From Bordetella genomosp. 7 (lineage in GTDB: Bacteria; Pseudomonadota; Gammaproteobacteria; Burkholderiales; Burkholderiaceae_B): a stretch of 64,000 nt of DNA. The stretch covers positions 186,001 to 250,000 of the forward strand of contig NZ_NEVK01000001.1 in NCBI RefSeq assembly GCF_002261265.1, in the 5' to 3' direction. Below the pieces are notes generated by a model, which saw only the letters and a program-made list of their open reading frames with translations, was not told where the DNA came from and did no database searches. Both the position numbers and the translations under genes were made by a program. This document shows, piece by piece, positions 1 to 9,389 of the stretch; the first letter of the stretch is position 1; every line of letters begins with the position of its first letter.

Positions 1-8
1 TTTGCAAA

Positions 9-298
9 GGTGTCTGACTCCCGCAGGGTGTCTGACACCTTCGGAGTCAGACACCGGCTTGCGGCATGGTGGGGCTGGGCATTTGCAAAGGTGCCTGACT
101 CCCGCAGGGTGTCTGACACCTTCGGAGTCAGACACCGGCTTGTGGCACGGTGGGGCTTGGCATCTGCAAAGGTGTCTGACTCCCGCAGGGTGTCTGACAC
201 CTTCGGAGTCAGACACCGGCTTGTGGCATGGTGGGGCTTGGCATTTGCAAAGGTGTCTGACTCCCGCAGGGTGTCTGACACCTTCGGAGTCAGACACC
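9..298. repeat. Tandem array R1: four 47-bp nested palindromes, 81-bp period
   Basis: Four near-identical 47-bp units lie at 9-55, 90-136, 171-217 and 252-298, spaced exactly 81 bp. Each has outer arms GGTGTCTGACTCC and GGAGTCAGACACC (the first C of copy 2's arm region carries one change) and an inner near-palindrome GGTGTCTGACACC. The 34-bp spacers are also nearly identical, so the whole 81-bp block was duplicated in tandem. The period is a multiple of three and leaves an open frame running into metX. The units are the reverse complement of those at 4424-4596. Conserved spacers and internal palindromes argue against CRISPR. A REP-like role is inferred. Confidence 0.93.
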
Positions 299-424
299 GC
301 ACCCCGTCGCACCGGCTTCGCCGCCCTCGTGTTGCCGGCAGTGCTAAACTTCCGAACTTCAACCGGCGCCGATTTGCCTGATCCGCTTGCGGGCGCCTCT
401 ATAAATCCAGCTAAAGAGGTCCGT
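299..424 (+). promoter_or_regulatory. metX upstream region
   Basis: About 125 bp separate the repeat array from metX. An AGAGG Shine-Dalgarno-like sequence sits at about 415-420, five bases before the ATG. A TATAAAT stretch at about 400 could be part of a -10 element, but no convincing -35 pairs with it. No SAM riboswitch fold was recognised. Confidence 0.35.
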
Positions 425-1669
425 ATGACCGCTCCTGCCCTATCTCCGGCCGGGGGGCTAACCCCCGGCGCTGCGCCTGCCGACCCTGGTTCGGTGGGTA
501 TCGTGACTCCCCAGCTCATCCGATTCGACGAGCCGCTGCAATTGGCCAGCGGCCAGTCGCTGCAATCGTACGAACTTGCCGTCGAGACCTACGGCGTCCT
601 GAACGCCGAACGCACCAACGCCGTGCTGATCTGTCATGCGCTGAATGCGTCGCATCATGTGGCCGGCGTAGCGGCCGACGACCCCAACGACATCGGCTGG
701 TGGGACAATATGGTCGGGCCGGGCAAGCCGGTGGACACCAACCGGTTTTTCGTCATCGGCGTCAACAACCTGGGGTCGTGCTTCGGGTCCACCGGCCCGG
801 CCAGCATCAACCCCGCCACCGGTCGGCCATGGGGCGCGGCCTTTCCCGTGCTGACCGTCGAAGACTGGGTGCACGCCCAGGCGCGCCTGGCCGACTACTT
901 CGGCATCGGGAAGTTTGCCGCGGTCATGGGCGGATCGCTGGGCGGCATGCAGGCCCTGAGCTGGGCCATTACCTGCCCGGAGCGCGTGGCGCACTGCATC
1001 GTCATCGCCAGCACGCCCCGCCTGTCGGCGCAGAACATCGGGTTCAACGAAGTGGCGCGGCGCGCCATCATCACGGACCCCGACTTCCACGGCGGCGACT
1101 ACTACGCCCACAACACGGTGCCGCGCCGCGGCCTGTCGGTGGCGCGCATGATCGGCCACATCACCTACTTGTCGGACGACGACATGGCCGAGAAATTCGG
1201 CCGTACCCAGCGCGAGCCCGCCGAAGGCGGCGCCTATCGCTACGGCTACGACGTGGAATTCGAGGTGGAGTCGTACCTGCGCTACCAGGGCGAAAAGTTT
1301 TCGCGCTACTTCGATGCCAATACGTATCTGCTGATCACGCGCGCGCTGGATTACTTCGATCCCGCACGCCGTACCGGCGGCGACCTGGCCCAGGCGCTGG
1401 AGCCCGCACGCGCCGATTTTCTGCTGGTGTCGTTCACGACCGACTGGCGCTTTCCGCCAGAGCGCTCGCGCGAAATCGTGCGGGCGCTGCTGAAAAACGG
1501 CAGCCCGGTGACATACGCCGAGATCGATGCGCCGCACGGCCATGATGCGTTCCTGCTCGACGACTCGCGCTACCACGCGGTAATGCGCGGGTATTACGAG
1601 CGCATCGCGCACAAGCTGGGCCTGGCCGTGACGGCCAGCGAACCTGCCGACGAAGGATGCCCAGCATGA
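425..1669 (+). CDS. metX: Homoserine O-acyltransferase MetX (probably succinyltransferase type)
   Basis: Acylates homoserine in the first committed step of methionine synthesis; cytoplasmic alpha/beta-hydrolase fold, 414 residues. The nucleophile elbow GGSLGG places Ser171. Asp340 (FTTDWRF) and His373 (HGHDAF) complete the expected triad. The ATG at 425 follows an AGAGG ribosome site and matches the usual short N-terminus of the family. The same frame stays open through the upstream repeat array, but that extension is repeat-derived. Many betaproteobacterial MetX enzymes use succinyl-CoA, so the acyl donor is inferred, not seen. The gene overlaps metW by ATGA. Confidence 0.96.
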   Translation: MTAPALSPAGGLTPGAAPADPGSVGIVTPQLIRFDEPLQLASGQSLQSYELAVETYGVLNAERTNAVLICHALNASHHVAGVAADDPNDIGWWDNMVGPGKPVDTNRFFVIGVNNLGSCFGSTGPASINPATGRPWGAAFPVLTVEDWVHAQARLADYFGIGKFAAVMGGSLGGMQALSWAITCPERVAHCIVIASTPRLSAQNIGFNEVARRAIITDPDFHGGDYYAHNTVPRRGLSVARMIGHITYLSDDDMAEKFGRTQREPAEGGAYRYGYDVEFEVESYLRYQGEKFSRYFDANTYLLITRALDYFDPARRTGGDLAQALEPARADFLLVSFTTDWRFPPERSREIVRALLKNGSPVTYAEIDAPHGHDAFLLDDSRYHAVMRGYYERIAHKLGLAVTASEPADEGCPA

Positions 1670-2283
1670 GCCCCGCCAGCTTTCCGCCTGTGCGCAAGCA
1701 AGACGTGCGTCCGGACCTGATCCGCATTGCCAGCTGGATCGAGCCCGGCAGCCGCGTGCTGGACCTGGGGTGCGGCGACGGCGCCCTGCTTGCTTATTTG
1801 CGCGATGAGCGCCAGGTCAGCGGCGCGGGCGTGGAAATCGACGACAGCCACGTCATTACCTGCGTACAACGCGGTGTCGAGGTCATTCAGCAGAACCTGG
1901 AAGACGGCCTGGCCTTGTTCGACAACAAGCAGTTTGACACGGTCGTGCTGTCGCAGACACTGCAGTCCATGCATCGCACCGAACACATTCTGCGCGAGAT
2001 GGCGCGAGTGGCGCGGTTCGGCATCGTGTCGTTTCCCAACTTCGGTTACTGGCCGCATGGCTGGTCCATTCTGCGCGGCCGCATGCCGGTGACGGGCCAG
2101 ATGCCGTACCAGTGGTACAACACGCCCAACATTCACCTGTGCACCCTGGACGATTTCGAGCGGCTGGCGCGGGATCTGGGCCTGCGCATTCTTGAGCGCG
2201 CCACGTTCCACGAGGGGCGCGAGATCACCCTGCTGCCCGGCTGGCGCAGCACCCTGGCGGTGTACCGCTACGCAGCCGACTGA
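1666..2283 (+). CDS. metW: Methionine biosynthesis protein MetW
   Basis: A 205-residue class I SAM-dependent methyltransferase-like protein. The glycine-rich motif I is visible as [15 protein letters not shown] near residues 27-41. MetW is paired with MetX in many proteobacteria and supports or regulates homoserine acylation; its exact chemistry is unsettled. The start at 1666 gives the ATGA overlap with metX, consistent with translational coupling. An alternative ATG nine bases upstream (1657) would add three residues. Confidence 0.93.
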   Translation: MSPASFPPVRKQDVRPDLIRIASWIEPGSRVLDLGCGDGALLAYLRDERQVSGAGVEIDDSHVITCVQRGVEVIQQNLEDGLALFDNKQFDTVVLSQTLQSMHRTEHILREMARVARFGIVSFPNFGYWPHGWSILRGRMPVTGQMPYQWYNTPNIHLCTLDDFERLARDLGLRILERATFHEGREITLLPGWRSTLAVYRYAAD

Positions 2284-2379
2284 CGGCCCCGTGACGCGCG
2301 GGGCGGGCCCTGCACCGCGCGCGGCGGATGCGGCCATTGGTTAATATGCCGTGTCCGGCGCGCATCGCGCCGGCTGTCG

Positions 2380-3636
2380 TTGCAGGAGCCGTCTATTTCC
2401 GCCGCCTCTCATGTCTATTTCAGCCGCCGCGTCGCCCCCTTGCTGGTGCTGGGGTTTGCCAGTGGCTTGCCGCTGGCCTTGACGGGCGGCACGCTGCAGG
2501 CCTGGGCCACGGTCGATGGCGTGTCGCTGGAGGAAATCGGCTTTCTTACCCTGGTGGGGTCGGCTTACACGCTGAAGTTCCTGTGGGCGCCGCTGGTCGA
2601 CCGCTATGTGCCGCCCCTGTTGGGCCGCCGGCGAGGCTGGATGCTGGTGACGCAGCTGCTGCTGGCCGCGGCCATCATGGCCATGGGGTTGCTCAACCCC
2701 GGTTCGGCGCTGTTGCCGCTGGCTATGCTGGCGGTCGCGGTGGCGTTTCTGTCGGCCACCCAGGATATCGCCTTTGACGCTTATTGCACCGACGTGCTGC
2801 GGCGCGAAGAGCGCGGGGCCGGCGCTGCCGTGAAAGTGCTGGGATACCGGCTGGCCATGGTGGTGTCGGGCGGGCTCGCGCTCATCCTGGCCGACCAATG
2901 GCTGGGCTGGGGGGCCACCTATGTGCTGATGGGGGCGCTGATGCTGGCGTGCGCGCTGGCTACCATCTGGGCGCCCGAGCCCGAACAGCCCGCGCGCGCG
3001 CCGCGCAGCCTGGCGCTGGCGGTGGTGGAGCCCCTGCGCGAGTTCTTCAGCCGGCGCGGCGCCTATACCGTCCTGATCCTTATCGTGCTGTACAAGCTGG
3101 GCGATGCCTTCGCCGGGGCATTGTCCACCACCTTTCTGATACGCGGCGCGGGTTTCGACCCCACCGAAGTGGGTACCATCAACAAGGTGCTGGGGCTGAC
3201 GGCCACCATCATCGGCGCATTGGCCGGCGGCTCGCTGATGGCGCGCTGGGGGCTGTATCGTTCGCTGATGGCATTCGGCCTGCTGCAGGCCGTATCGAAC
3301 CTGGGCTATTGGGTGCTGGCGGTCAGCCCCAAGAGCCTGTGGCTGATGGGCGCCGCGGTGGGCGTCGAGAATCTGTGCGGCGGGCTGGGCACGGCGTCGT
3401 TCGTGGCCCTGCTGATGGCGCTGTGCCAGCAGCGTTTCTCGGCTACGCAGTTCGCGCTATTGTCGGCGCTGTCGGCGGTGGGGCGCATTTATCTGGCGGG
3501 TCCGCTGACGCCGCCGCTGGTGCACTGGCTGGGCTGGCCCGGGTTTTTCATGTTGACCGTGGCAATCGCCATTCCGGGGCTGGTGTTGCTATGGGCCCAG
3601 CGCCGCACCATCGATGCCCTGGAGCCCGCCAACTGA
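2380..3636 (+). CDS. ampG: AmpG-like muropeptide MFS transporter
   Basis: A 418-residue major-facilitator protein with about 12 hydrophobic segments. The N-terminal FASGLPLALTGGTLQAW resembles AmpG permeases, which import anhydro-muropeptides for peptidoglycan recycling and beta-lactamase signalling. The loop DRYVPPLLGRRRGW after TM2 is the MFS inter-helix loop. The start appears to be TTG at 2380, preceded by weak context; the nearby ATG at 2411 is out of frame. It is somewhat shorter than E. coli AmpG (about 490 residues). Substrate is inferred from family resemblance. Confidence 0.82.
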   Translation: MQEPSISAASHVYFSRRVAPLLVLGFASGLPLALTGGTLQAWATVDGVSLEEIGFLTLVGSAYTLKFLWAPLVDRYVPPLLGRRRGWMLVTQLLLAAAIMAMGLLNPGSALLPLAMLAVAVAFLSATQDIAFDAYCTDVLRREERGAGAAVKVLGYRLAMVVSGGLALILADQWLGWGATYVLMGALMLACALATIWAPEPEQPARAPRSLALAVVEPLREFFSRRGAYTVLILIVLYKLGDAFAGALSTTFLIRGAGFDPTEVGTINKVLGLTATIIGALAGGSLMARWGLYRSLMAFGLLQAVSNLGYWVLAVSPKSLWLMGAAVGVENLCGGLGTASFVALLMALCQQRFSATQFALLSALSAVGRIYLAGPLTPPLVHWLGWPGFFMLTVAIAIPGLVLLWAQRRTIDALEPAN

Positions 3637-3660
3637 GGGCATGTTGCCGTCGAGGTCGTC

Positions 3661-4299
3661 ATGCACGTGGAAACGTCTACGCTATTGCTGCACACCCTGT
3701 ACCTGATCGCCATCGTGGCCGAAGCCATGACGGCCGCGCTGGCGGCCGGGCGGCGCGACATGGACTGGATGGGTGTGTGCATCATTGCCTGCGTCACCGC
3801 CCTGGGCGGCGGTTCGCTGCGCGACGTGCTGCTGGGCCACTATCCGCTGACGTGGGTGAGGCATCCCGAATACCTGGGCATGACGGCGGGGGCGGCGCTG
3901 CTGACCGCGCTGGCCGCGCCCCTGATGCGGCGCCTGCGCAGGCTGTTCCTGTTGCTGGATGCCGTGGGGCTGGTGGCGTTCACCATCATTGGCTGCAAGG
4001 TCGCGCAGGCCATGCAGCTGCCGGTCAGCATCGTGCTGATCAGCGGCATGATCACCGGCTGCGCCGGCGGCGTGCTGCGCGACGTGCTGTGCAACGATGT
4101 GCCACTGCTGTTTCGCAAAGAACTGTACGCCAGCGTGTCGCTGGTGACCGGCGGGCTGTACCTGCTGCTGCTTGAAGCCGGGCTGACCGCCAACGCCGCG
4201 GTGCCACTGGCGCTCGTGGTGGGCCTGGCGTTCCGCTTGCTTGCGCTGCGGTTCAATTGGCAGATGCCCCGATTCGTGTACCGCGACGACTGGCACTGA
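3661..4299 (+). CDS. Trimeric intracellular cation (TRIC) channel family protein, YadS/UPF0126-like
   Basis: A 212-residue, roughly seven-helix inner-membrane protein. It shows the two-fold repeated family signature: GGGSLRDVLLG near residue 48 and GCAGGVLRDVLCND near residue 136. These Gly-rich/Arg-Asp motifs are typical of bacterial TRIC homologues, which form cation channels. It begins 24 bp after the ampG-like stop and may be co-transcribed with it. Physiological role in bacteria is unclear. Confidence 0.85.
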   Translation: MHVETSTLLLHTLYLIAIVAEAMTAALAAGRRDMDWMGVCIIACVTALGGGSLRDVLLGHYPLTWVRHPEYLGMTAGAALLTALAAPLMRRLRRLFLLLDAVGLVAFTIIGCKVAQAMQLPVSIVLISGMITGCAGGVLRDVLCNDVPLLFRKELYASVSLVTGGLYLLLLEAGLTANAAVPLALVVGLAFRLLALRFNWQMPRFVYRDDWH

Positions 4300-4351
4300 C
4301 CGCAGCCCCCCGTGCCGCGATACGGCGTGTCGGACACCCGACGAAAGGCGG

Positions 4352-4596
4352 GCGCTTTTGCCGGATGCGGGATGGTATGGCGCCGCCGGTGTCTGATTCT
4401 GACGGTGATGGATAGGTGCCGCCGGTGTCTGACTCCGAAGGTGTCAGACACCCTGCGGGAGTCAGACACCTGATGCGCGTTTTTGCCGGATGCGGGATGG
4501 TGTGGCGCCGCCGGTGTCTGATTCTGAAGGTGATGGGTATGGTGCCGCTGGTGTCTGACTCCGAAGGTGTCAGACACCCTGCGGGAGTCAGACACC
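4352..4596. repeat. Array R2a: two ~126-bp tandem units each ending in the 47-bp palindrome
   Basis: Two ~126-bp blocks begin with a shared GCCGGATGCGGGATGGT segment. Each contains a decayed half-site (GGTGTCTGATTCTGA...) and ends in an intact 47-bp nested palindrome at 4424-4470 and 4550-4596. The intact units are identical to each other and are the reverse complement of the array upstream of metX. Spacer sequence is unlike that of the other arrays, indicating in-place duplication after the palindrome arrived. Confidence 0.9.
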
Positions 4597-4698
4597 GGCG
4601 ACCTCTACGGGGTCAGACACCGGCGGCCTTTGCGGGGTCAGGCACCGGCGACTTCTGCGGGAGTCAGGCACCGGCGACTTCTGCGGGAGTCAGGCACC
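4597..4698. repeat. Array R2b: four degenerate 25/26-bp half-units
   Basis: Directly after the intact palindromes are four head-to-tail units at 4597-4621, 4622-4646, 4647-4672 and 4673-4698. Each has the pattern GGCGRCYTYTRCGGG followed by (A)GTCAGRCACC. They look like repeats of only the right arm of the 47-bp unit. The last two carry the GTCAGGCACC variant. They end 34 bp before the gdhA stop codon. Confidence 0.85.
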
Positions 4699-4732
4699 GG
4701 GTCCAGGTGCCTACCCCCTGGGTGAACCAAGA

Positions 4733-6076
4733 TCAGTACAGACCTTGTTGCCGCATTGCGTCGGCCACTTTGACGAAGCCGGCGATGTTGGCGCCGTCGA
4801 GATAGTTCACGGCGGTGCCGCGGCCCTGGCCGTGGCGCACGCAGTTGTCGTGGATGTCGCGCATGATGGCATGCAGGCGATGGTCGACTTCTTCGCGGCT
4901 CCAGCTCAGGCGGATGGCGTTCTGGCTCATTTCCAGGCCAGACACGGCCACGCCGCCGGCATTGCTGGCCTTGCCGGGGGCATACAGCACGCCGGCGTCG
5001 ATGAAGGCCTTGGCGGCTTCCAGCGTGGACGGCATGTTGGCGCCTTCGGCCACGCACTTCACGCCATTGGCGATCAGGGTGCGGGCATCGTCGATTTCCA
5101 GTTCGTTCTGCGTCGCGCAGGGCAGGGCGACGTCGACCGGCACGTGCCACGGGCGCTTGCCGGCCACGTAGGCGAGCTTGAACTGGCCCGCATACTCTGC
5201 CAGGCGGCCGCGTGCGTTGTTCTTCAGGTGCATCAGCGCGGCGAGCTTTTCATGCGTGAAACCGGCCTCGTCGACCACCGTGCCGTCGGAATCCGACACC
5301 GTCACCACGCGGGCGCCCAGCGTCATGGCCTTCTCGATGGCATATTGCGCCACATTGCCCGAACCCGACACCGACACGCGCAGACCGTCGAACGACATGC
5401 CTTCGCGCTTGAGCATTTCTTCGGCGAAATACACCGTGCCATAGCCCGTGGCTTCGGGACGGATCAGGCTGCCGCCGAACGACAGGCCCTTGCCGGTGAA
5501 CACGCTGGACGCCGTGTTGGACAGCTTTTTCATCATGCCGGCCATGTAGCCGACTTCGCGCGCGCCCACGCCCATGTCGCCGGCCGGCACGTCGGTGTCC
5601 GGGCCAAGATGGCGATGCAGTTCGAGCATCAGCGCCTGGCAGAAGCGCATGACTTCGGCGTCGGACTTGCCCTTGGGGTCGAAGTCGGAGCCGCCCTTGC
5701 CGCCGCCCATGGGCAGCGTGGTCAGGGCGTTCTTGAGCGTCTGCTCGAAGGCCAGGAACTTCAGCACCGACAGGTTGACCGACGGGTGAAAGCGCATGCC
5801 GCCCTTGTACGGGCCGATGGCCGAGCTGTGCTGGACGCGGAAGGCTCGGTTGACGCGCGGGCGACCGCTGTCGTCGGTCCAGCAGACGCGGAACTGGATC
5901 ACGCGCTCGGGTTCCACCAGCCGCTCGAGCAGGGCGTGCTCGGCATAGTGGGGGTGCTGCTCAAGAAAAGGCCACAGGCTGGCCATGACTTCGTGCACGG
6001 CCTGCATGAATTCGGGTTGCTGCGGGTCGCGCGCAGCGACCTGGCGCAGAAAGTCGTCAAGACTCTGCAGTTTCAC
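4733..6076 (-). CDS. gdhA: Glutamate dehydrogenase (NADP-type, hexameric)
   Basis: Catalyses reversible reductive amination of 2-oxoglutarate to glutamate in ammonium assimilation; 447 residues, the usual size of the NADP-linked GdhA. Motifs seen: KGGMRFHPSVN, the catalytic-lysine region PMGGGKGGSDFDPKGKSD, and a Rossmann SGSGNVAQYAIEKA. The start is GTG at 6076, supported by AGGAG eight bases upstream. The family assignment is secure; cofactor preference is inferred from length and similarity. It is followed on its own strand by repeat array R2. Confidence 0.96.
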   Translation of the reverse strand: MKLQSLDDFLRQVAARDPQQPEFMQAVHEVMASLWPFLEQHPHYAEHALLERLVEPERVIQFRVCWTDDSGRPRVNRAFRVQHSSAIGPYKGGMRFHPSVNLSVLKFLAFEQTLKNALTTLPMGGGKGGSDFDPKGKSDAEVMRFCQALMLELHRHLGPDTDVPAGDMGVGAREVGYMAGMMKKLSNTASSVFTGKGLSFGGSLIRPEATGYGTVYFAEEMLKREGMSFDGLRVSVSGSGNVAQYAIEKAMTLGARVVTVSDSDGTVVDEAGFTHEKLAALMHLKNNARGRLAEYAGQFKLAYVAGKRPWHVPVDVALPCATQNELEIDDARTLIANGVKCVAEGANMPSTLEAAKAFIDAGVLYAPGKASNAGGVAVSGLEMSQNAIRLSWSREEVDHRLHAIMRDIHDNCVRHGQGRGTAVNYLDGANIAGFVKVADAMRQQGLY

Positions 6077-6542
6077 TCGGGTCTCCTGGGGGGCGCTGCA
6101 AACCGGTGCAGAAATGCCCGGCTGTGGTGCGCTAGAGGGGCCAATTCAATGCGTAATTGCACTGACTCGGTGCGCAATTGTACGAGCAACGAATGGCCCG
6201 CGCAAAACGCCCGTTGCCCGGAAACCCGCATGAACATTGGCTTTGCGGCAGGTCGTATATGGGGACGCATCTTGGAGGAGGCGTCCCGGCAAGGCTCGAA
6301 AAACGCCCCGAGAACTCCCAGGCACGCGTTTTTACGGGGTATTTAAATATGTCCCCATATAAACCCGCCACACGGCGCCCGGCGATGTCGATGCCAACGA
6401 GGTGCGCAAGGCCGGTTTGCGGTAAGGATGGAGGGCTGGGGCCGGGTCGGGTCAGCCCTTTGCGTCCCCGTTTTAATTTAATGCGTCCCCGTATATTTTT
6501 CGGCCGTTGAGCGCCCCGCGAAGTACTGCGTACCGCCGCGAA
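6077..6542. other. Intergenic region with AT-rich patch and inverted GGGGACGCAT motifs
   Basis: 466 bp between the divergently oriented start of gdhA and the stop of xthA, with no convincing gene. Near the gdhA start, an imperfect inverted pair AATTGCAC / GTGCGCAATT (about 6156-6180) could be an operator. Further on, GTATATGGGGACGCAT (6255-6270) is inverted against ATGCGTCCCCGTATAT (6481-6496). Related TGTCCCCATAT and TGCGTCCCCG sites lie between. Base composition here is more AT-rich than in neighbouring genes. Confidence 0.6.
6255..6496. repeat. Possible inverted-end element bounded by GGGGACGCAT
   Basis: The 242-bp segment is bounded by near-perfect inverted 16-mers and contains two further GTCCCC sites, at about 6349 and 6462. 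It contains no complete gene. A short in-frame string ending at TAA about 6423 looks like a coding scrap, but is too small to assign. It could be a decayed miniature element or a cluster of REP-like sites; no flanking target duplication was found. Confidence 0.4.
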
Positions 6543-7331
6543 CTACAGTGCAGCGTCGTAATCGATGGTCAGCGGCGCATGGTCGCTGAACCGCTCGTCT
6601 TTGTAGATGGCGGCCGCCCGCGCCCGCGCGGCGATTCCCGGCGTGGCGATCTGGTAGTCGATACGCCACCCCACGTTCTTGGCCCAGGCCTGCCCGCGAT
6701 TGCTCCACCAGGTGTACTGCTCGGGGCGGTCGTCCAGCGTGCGGAACACGTCAACGAAGCCGCGCCGGTCGAACACGTCGCTGAGCCAGGCGCGCTCTTC
6801 GGGCAGAAAGCCCGAGTTCTTCTGGTTGCTCTTCCAGTTTTTCAGGTCGATTTCTTTGTGGGCGATGTTCCAGTCGCCGCAGATGATGAACTCGCGGCCG
6901 GTCTTGCGGTGTTCCTGCATCAATTCGTCGAGCCAGGGGCCGAACACATCCAGGAAGCGGTATTTGGCCTGCTGGCGCTCGTCGCCGCTGGAGCCCGACG
7001 GCAGGTAGGCGCTGATGACCGAGAGATTATTCCAGTCGGCGCGGATGATGCGGCCTTCGGCGTCGAACTCTTCGCATTCAAGACCGGTTTGGACGCGTTC
7101 GGCGGCGTTGCGCAGATAAATGCCCACGCCGCTGTAGCCCTTCTTGATGGCATGGCAGAAATGGCCGGTGTAGCCCGGCGGATGCCGCAGGTCGTCGGTC
7201 AGGTCGTCGTGCGAGCATTTGATTTCCTGCAGGCAAAGCACATCGGCGCCATGCGTCTGCATCCAGTTCTGCAGCCCCTTGCGAAAGGCCGAACGGATGC
7301 CGTTGAGGTTGATCGAGGTAATGCGCAGCAC
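6543..7331 (-). CDS. xthA: Exodeoxyribonuclease III (Xth/ExoA family AP endonuclease)
   Basis: A 262-residue DNA repair nuclease that cleaves at abasic sites and degrades 3' ends. Family motifs are present in order: ITSINLNGIRSA, LCLQEIK, the GVGIY segment, CGDWNIAH and the C-terminal SDHAPLTIDY with the catalytic Asp-His. The GTG at 7331 is chosen because AGGAG lies just upstream and the protein then begins at the usual LRITSINLNG. An upstream ATG at 7370 would add 13 unconserved residues. It is divergent from pyrE. Confidence 0.95.
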   Translation of the reverse strand: MLRITSINLNGIRSAFRKGLQNWMQTHGADVLCLQEIKCSHDDLTDDLRHPPGYTGHFCHAIKKGYSGVGIYLRNAAERVQTGLECEEFDAEGRIIRADWNNLSVISAYLPSGSSGDERQQAKYRFLDVFGPWLDELMQEHRKTGREFIICGDWNIAHKEIDLKNWKSNQKNSGFLPEERAWLSDVFDRRGFVDVFRTLDDRPEQYTWWSNRGQAWAKNVGWRIDYQIATPGIAARARAAAIYKDERFSDHAPLTIDYDAAL

Positions 7332-7505
7332 GACGGAACTCCTGTAAACGCCCGGCCAAGCCCGGCTCAATAGGCGACTTTAACCGACGCTTGCGGCCGG
7401 CGCGCAAGCGCTGCGACGCGCGGCCGCCTGGCGCCGCACGCCCGGGCCGCTCCCGGAAGGCAGCTAAAATGCCGCCTGTCATCCATATTCACGGAATTCC
7501 GCCGC

Positions 7506-8192
7506 ATGGCCGCCGCTACCGCCACTTCCGCCGACTTTGTCCGTTTTGCCCTCGACGAGGGCGTGCTGCGCTTCGGCAGTTTCAAGGTGAAGTCCGGCCG
7601 CACCAGCCCCTACTTCTTCAATGCGGGCCTTTTCAATGGCGGCGCATCGGTCGGCCGGCTGGCGCAGTTCTATGCCCAGGCGCTGCTGGATTCGGGCGTG
7701 GCGTTCGACATGCTGTTCGGCCCCGCCTACAAGGGTATTCCGCTGGCCACCGCCACCGCCGTGGCATTGGCCGGCCACCCGGCCATGCAGGGACGCGACG
7801 TGCCCTTTGCCTTCAACCGCAAAGAAGCCAAGGATCACGGTGAAGGCGGCACGCTGGTGGGCGCGCCGCTGGCCGGCAAGGTGGTGATCATCGACGATGT
7901 GATTACCGCAGGCACGTCGGTGCGCGAATCGGTAGACATCATCCGCGCCGCGGGCGCGGAGCCCGCCGCCGTACTGATCGCACTGGATCGCCAGGAACGC
8001 GCCGGCCCAGACGGCGCCCTGTCGCCGCATTCGGCCGTGCAGGACGTGGCGCAAACCTACGGCATACCGGTGGTCAGCATTGCCACGCTGGGCGATATCC
8101 TGGCGCTGCTGCAGGACGACGCGGCGTTCGCCAGCCACCGCGACGCCGTGCTGGCGTATCGCAGCCAGTACGGCATTCAGTCGCTCAATTGA
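7506..8192 (+). CDS. pyrE: Orotate phosphoribosyltransferase
   Basis: Converts orotate and PRPP to orotidine monophosphate in pyrimidine synthesis; 228 residues. The PRPP-binding loop is visible as [16 protein letters not shown] (about 121-136), and the catalytic flexible loop region contains [13 protein letters not shown]. Start is ATG at 7506. Its last eight bases overlap the convergent stop of the downstream Bug receptor gene, so the two genes share their 3' ends and no separate terminator fits between them. Confidence 0.96.
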   Translation: MAAATATSADFVRFALDEGVLRFGSFKVKSGRTSPYFFNAGLFNGGASVGRLAQFYAQALLDSGVAFDMLFGPAYKGIPLATATAVALAGHPAMQGRDVPFAFNRKEAKDHGEGGTLVGAPLAGKVVIIDDVITAGTSVRESVDIIRAAGAEPAAVLIALDRQERAGPDGALSPHSAVQDVAQTYGIPVVSIATLGDILALLQDDAAFASHRDAVLAYRSQYGIQSLN

Positions 8193-9165
8193 CGTTCATG
8201 CCCTCGGCCTTGAGCACGGGGGTCCATTTGTCGATTTCGGATTTCACCCATTTTTGCAGCGATTCGGGCGTCTGGCGGTCTTCGGACACGATCTCGGCGC
8301 CCAGGTCGGCCATCTTGCCGGTGAACGCCGGCGACTTCAGTGCGGTTTTCAGCGCACTGTTGAAACGGCTTACCGCTGCGGGGGGCGTGCCCGCCGGCGC
8401 GTAGATGCCGTGCCACACTTTCACCTCGAAGCCCTTGAGGCCCTGTTCTTCTAGCGTGGGGGCGTCCGGCAGCTTTGATATGCGCTCTTGCGTGGTGACG
8501 CCGTAGAACTTCACATTGCCCGCCGCTATGTGCGGGATGGTCTGGGTGGTCTGGTCGCACAGCACGTCCACCTGTTCGCCCAGCAAGGCCGCCATGGCGG
8601 GGCCGGTGCCCTGGTACGGGATGGTGGTGAACTTCACGCCCAGCGCCTGCTGCAGCAGCGAGCCGCACAGCTGCGACACGGCGCCCGGCCCGGCATTGGC
8701 CAGGTTGATCTTGTCGGCATTGGCCCGGGCATATTCGATGAATTCGGCCATGTTGGCGGGCGGCAGGTTCTTGCGGCCCAGCAGGGTCATGGGCACGTCC
8801 ACGACTTCGCCCACATAGGCATAGCTCTTGAGCGGATCGAACTTCAGGTTCGAATACAGCGCGGTGGCGGTGGCCATGCCGTTGTGGTGGATCAGATAGG
8901 TGTACCCGTCGGGCTCGGCATTGGCGACGTAGGCGGCCGCCAGGGTGCCGCCCGCACCCGTGCGATTCTCGACCACAATGGGCTGGCCCAGTTCTTTGCT
9001 GAGCTCGGCGCCCAGCGTGCGCGCCACCACGTCGGTGGGCCCGCCAGCGGCAAACGGCACAATCAGGGTGATCGGACGCGAAGGGTAGTCGGCGGCCTGG
9101 GCGGCCGGGGCCAGCGTAAGCACGATGGCCGACAGGGCGGTGGCAAAGGGTAGGCGCAAGGTCAT
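8185..9165 (-). CDS. Bug-family tripartite tricarboxylate transporter substrate-binding protein
   Basis: A 326-residue periplasmic solute receptor of the TctC/Bug family, which is expanded in Bordetella and relatives. An N-terminal Sec signal ([13 protein letters not shown] ... AAQA) is followed by the family opening [16 protein letters not shown] and the conserved PTDVVART and [10 protein letters not shown] segments. The start at 9165 is supported by a TCTGGAG ribosome site. No TctA/TctB membrane genes adjoin it, which is common for this family. The ligand cannot be read from sequence. Confidence 0.92.
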   Translation of the reverse strand: MTLRLPFATALSAIVLTLAPAAQAADYPSRPITLIVPFAAGGPTDVVARTLGAELSKELGQPIVVENRTGAGGTLAAAYVANAEPDGYTYLIHHNGMATATALYSNLKFDPLKSYAYVGEVVDVPMTLLGRKNLPPANMAEFIEYARANADKINLANAGPGAVSQLCGSLLQQALGVKFTTIPYQGTGPAMAALLGEQVDVLCDQTTQTIPHIAAGNVKFYGVTTQERISKLPDAPTLEEQGLKGFEVKVWHGIYAPAGTPPAAVSRFNSALKTALKSPAFTGKMADLGAEIVSEDRQTPESLQKWVKSEIDKWTPVLKAEGMNVN

Positions 9166-9389
9166 TCGTGTCTCCAGATTTACGCGGACAATACCGGCCG
9201 CGCCGAACGCCGACGCGGCCTGCAAGTGTGCGTCAATTCTGGCCTGCCGGCGAGACGTGCGCATTCAGCTTTGTAGAAGCCGGGATTTGCGTGGCCGAAA
9301 GCAGGGTAAACCCGAGTGCGGCGCCAGGCGCCTGCGCGGGGCTGGCGGCGCCCGCAGGCCTTGCCGGCGGGCGCCTGCCGCGTTGCGGG

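Noticed and set aside
9-298. CRISPR-like array upstream of metX
   Set aside because: The repeats are themselves nested palindromes, and the spacers are near-identical, not unique. No cas genes are present.
2-424. N-terminal extension of MetX through the repeats
   Set aside because: The extension is pure repeat-derived peptide; the conserved MetX start at 425 has its own ribosome site.
299-424. SAM riboswitch before metX
   Set aside because: No recognisable SAM-I, SAM-II or SAH fold could be drawn; the leader is short and lacks the conserved cores.
6370-6425. Small gene in the AT-rich patch
   Set aside because: Only a short in-frame string before a TAA, without a start codon and ribosome site of reasonable quality.
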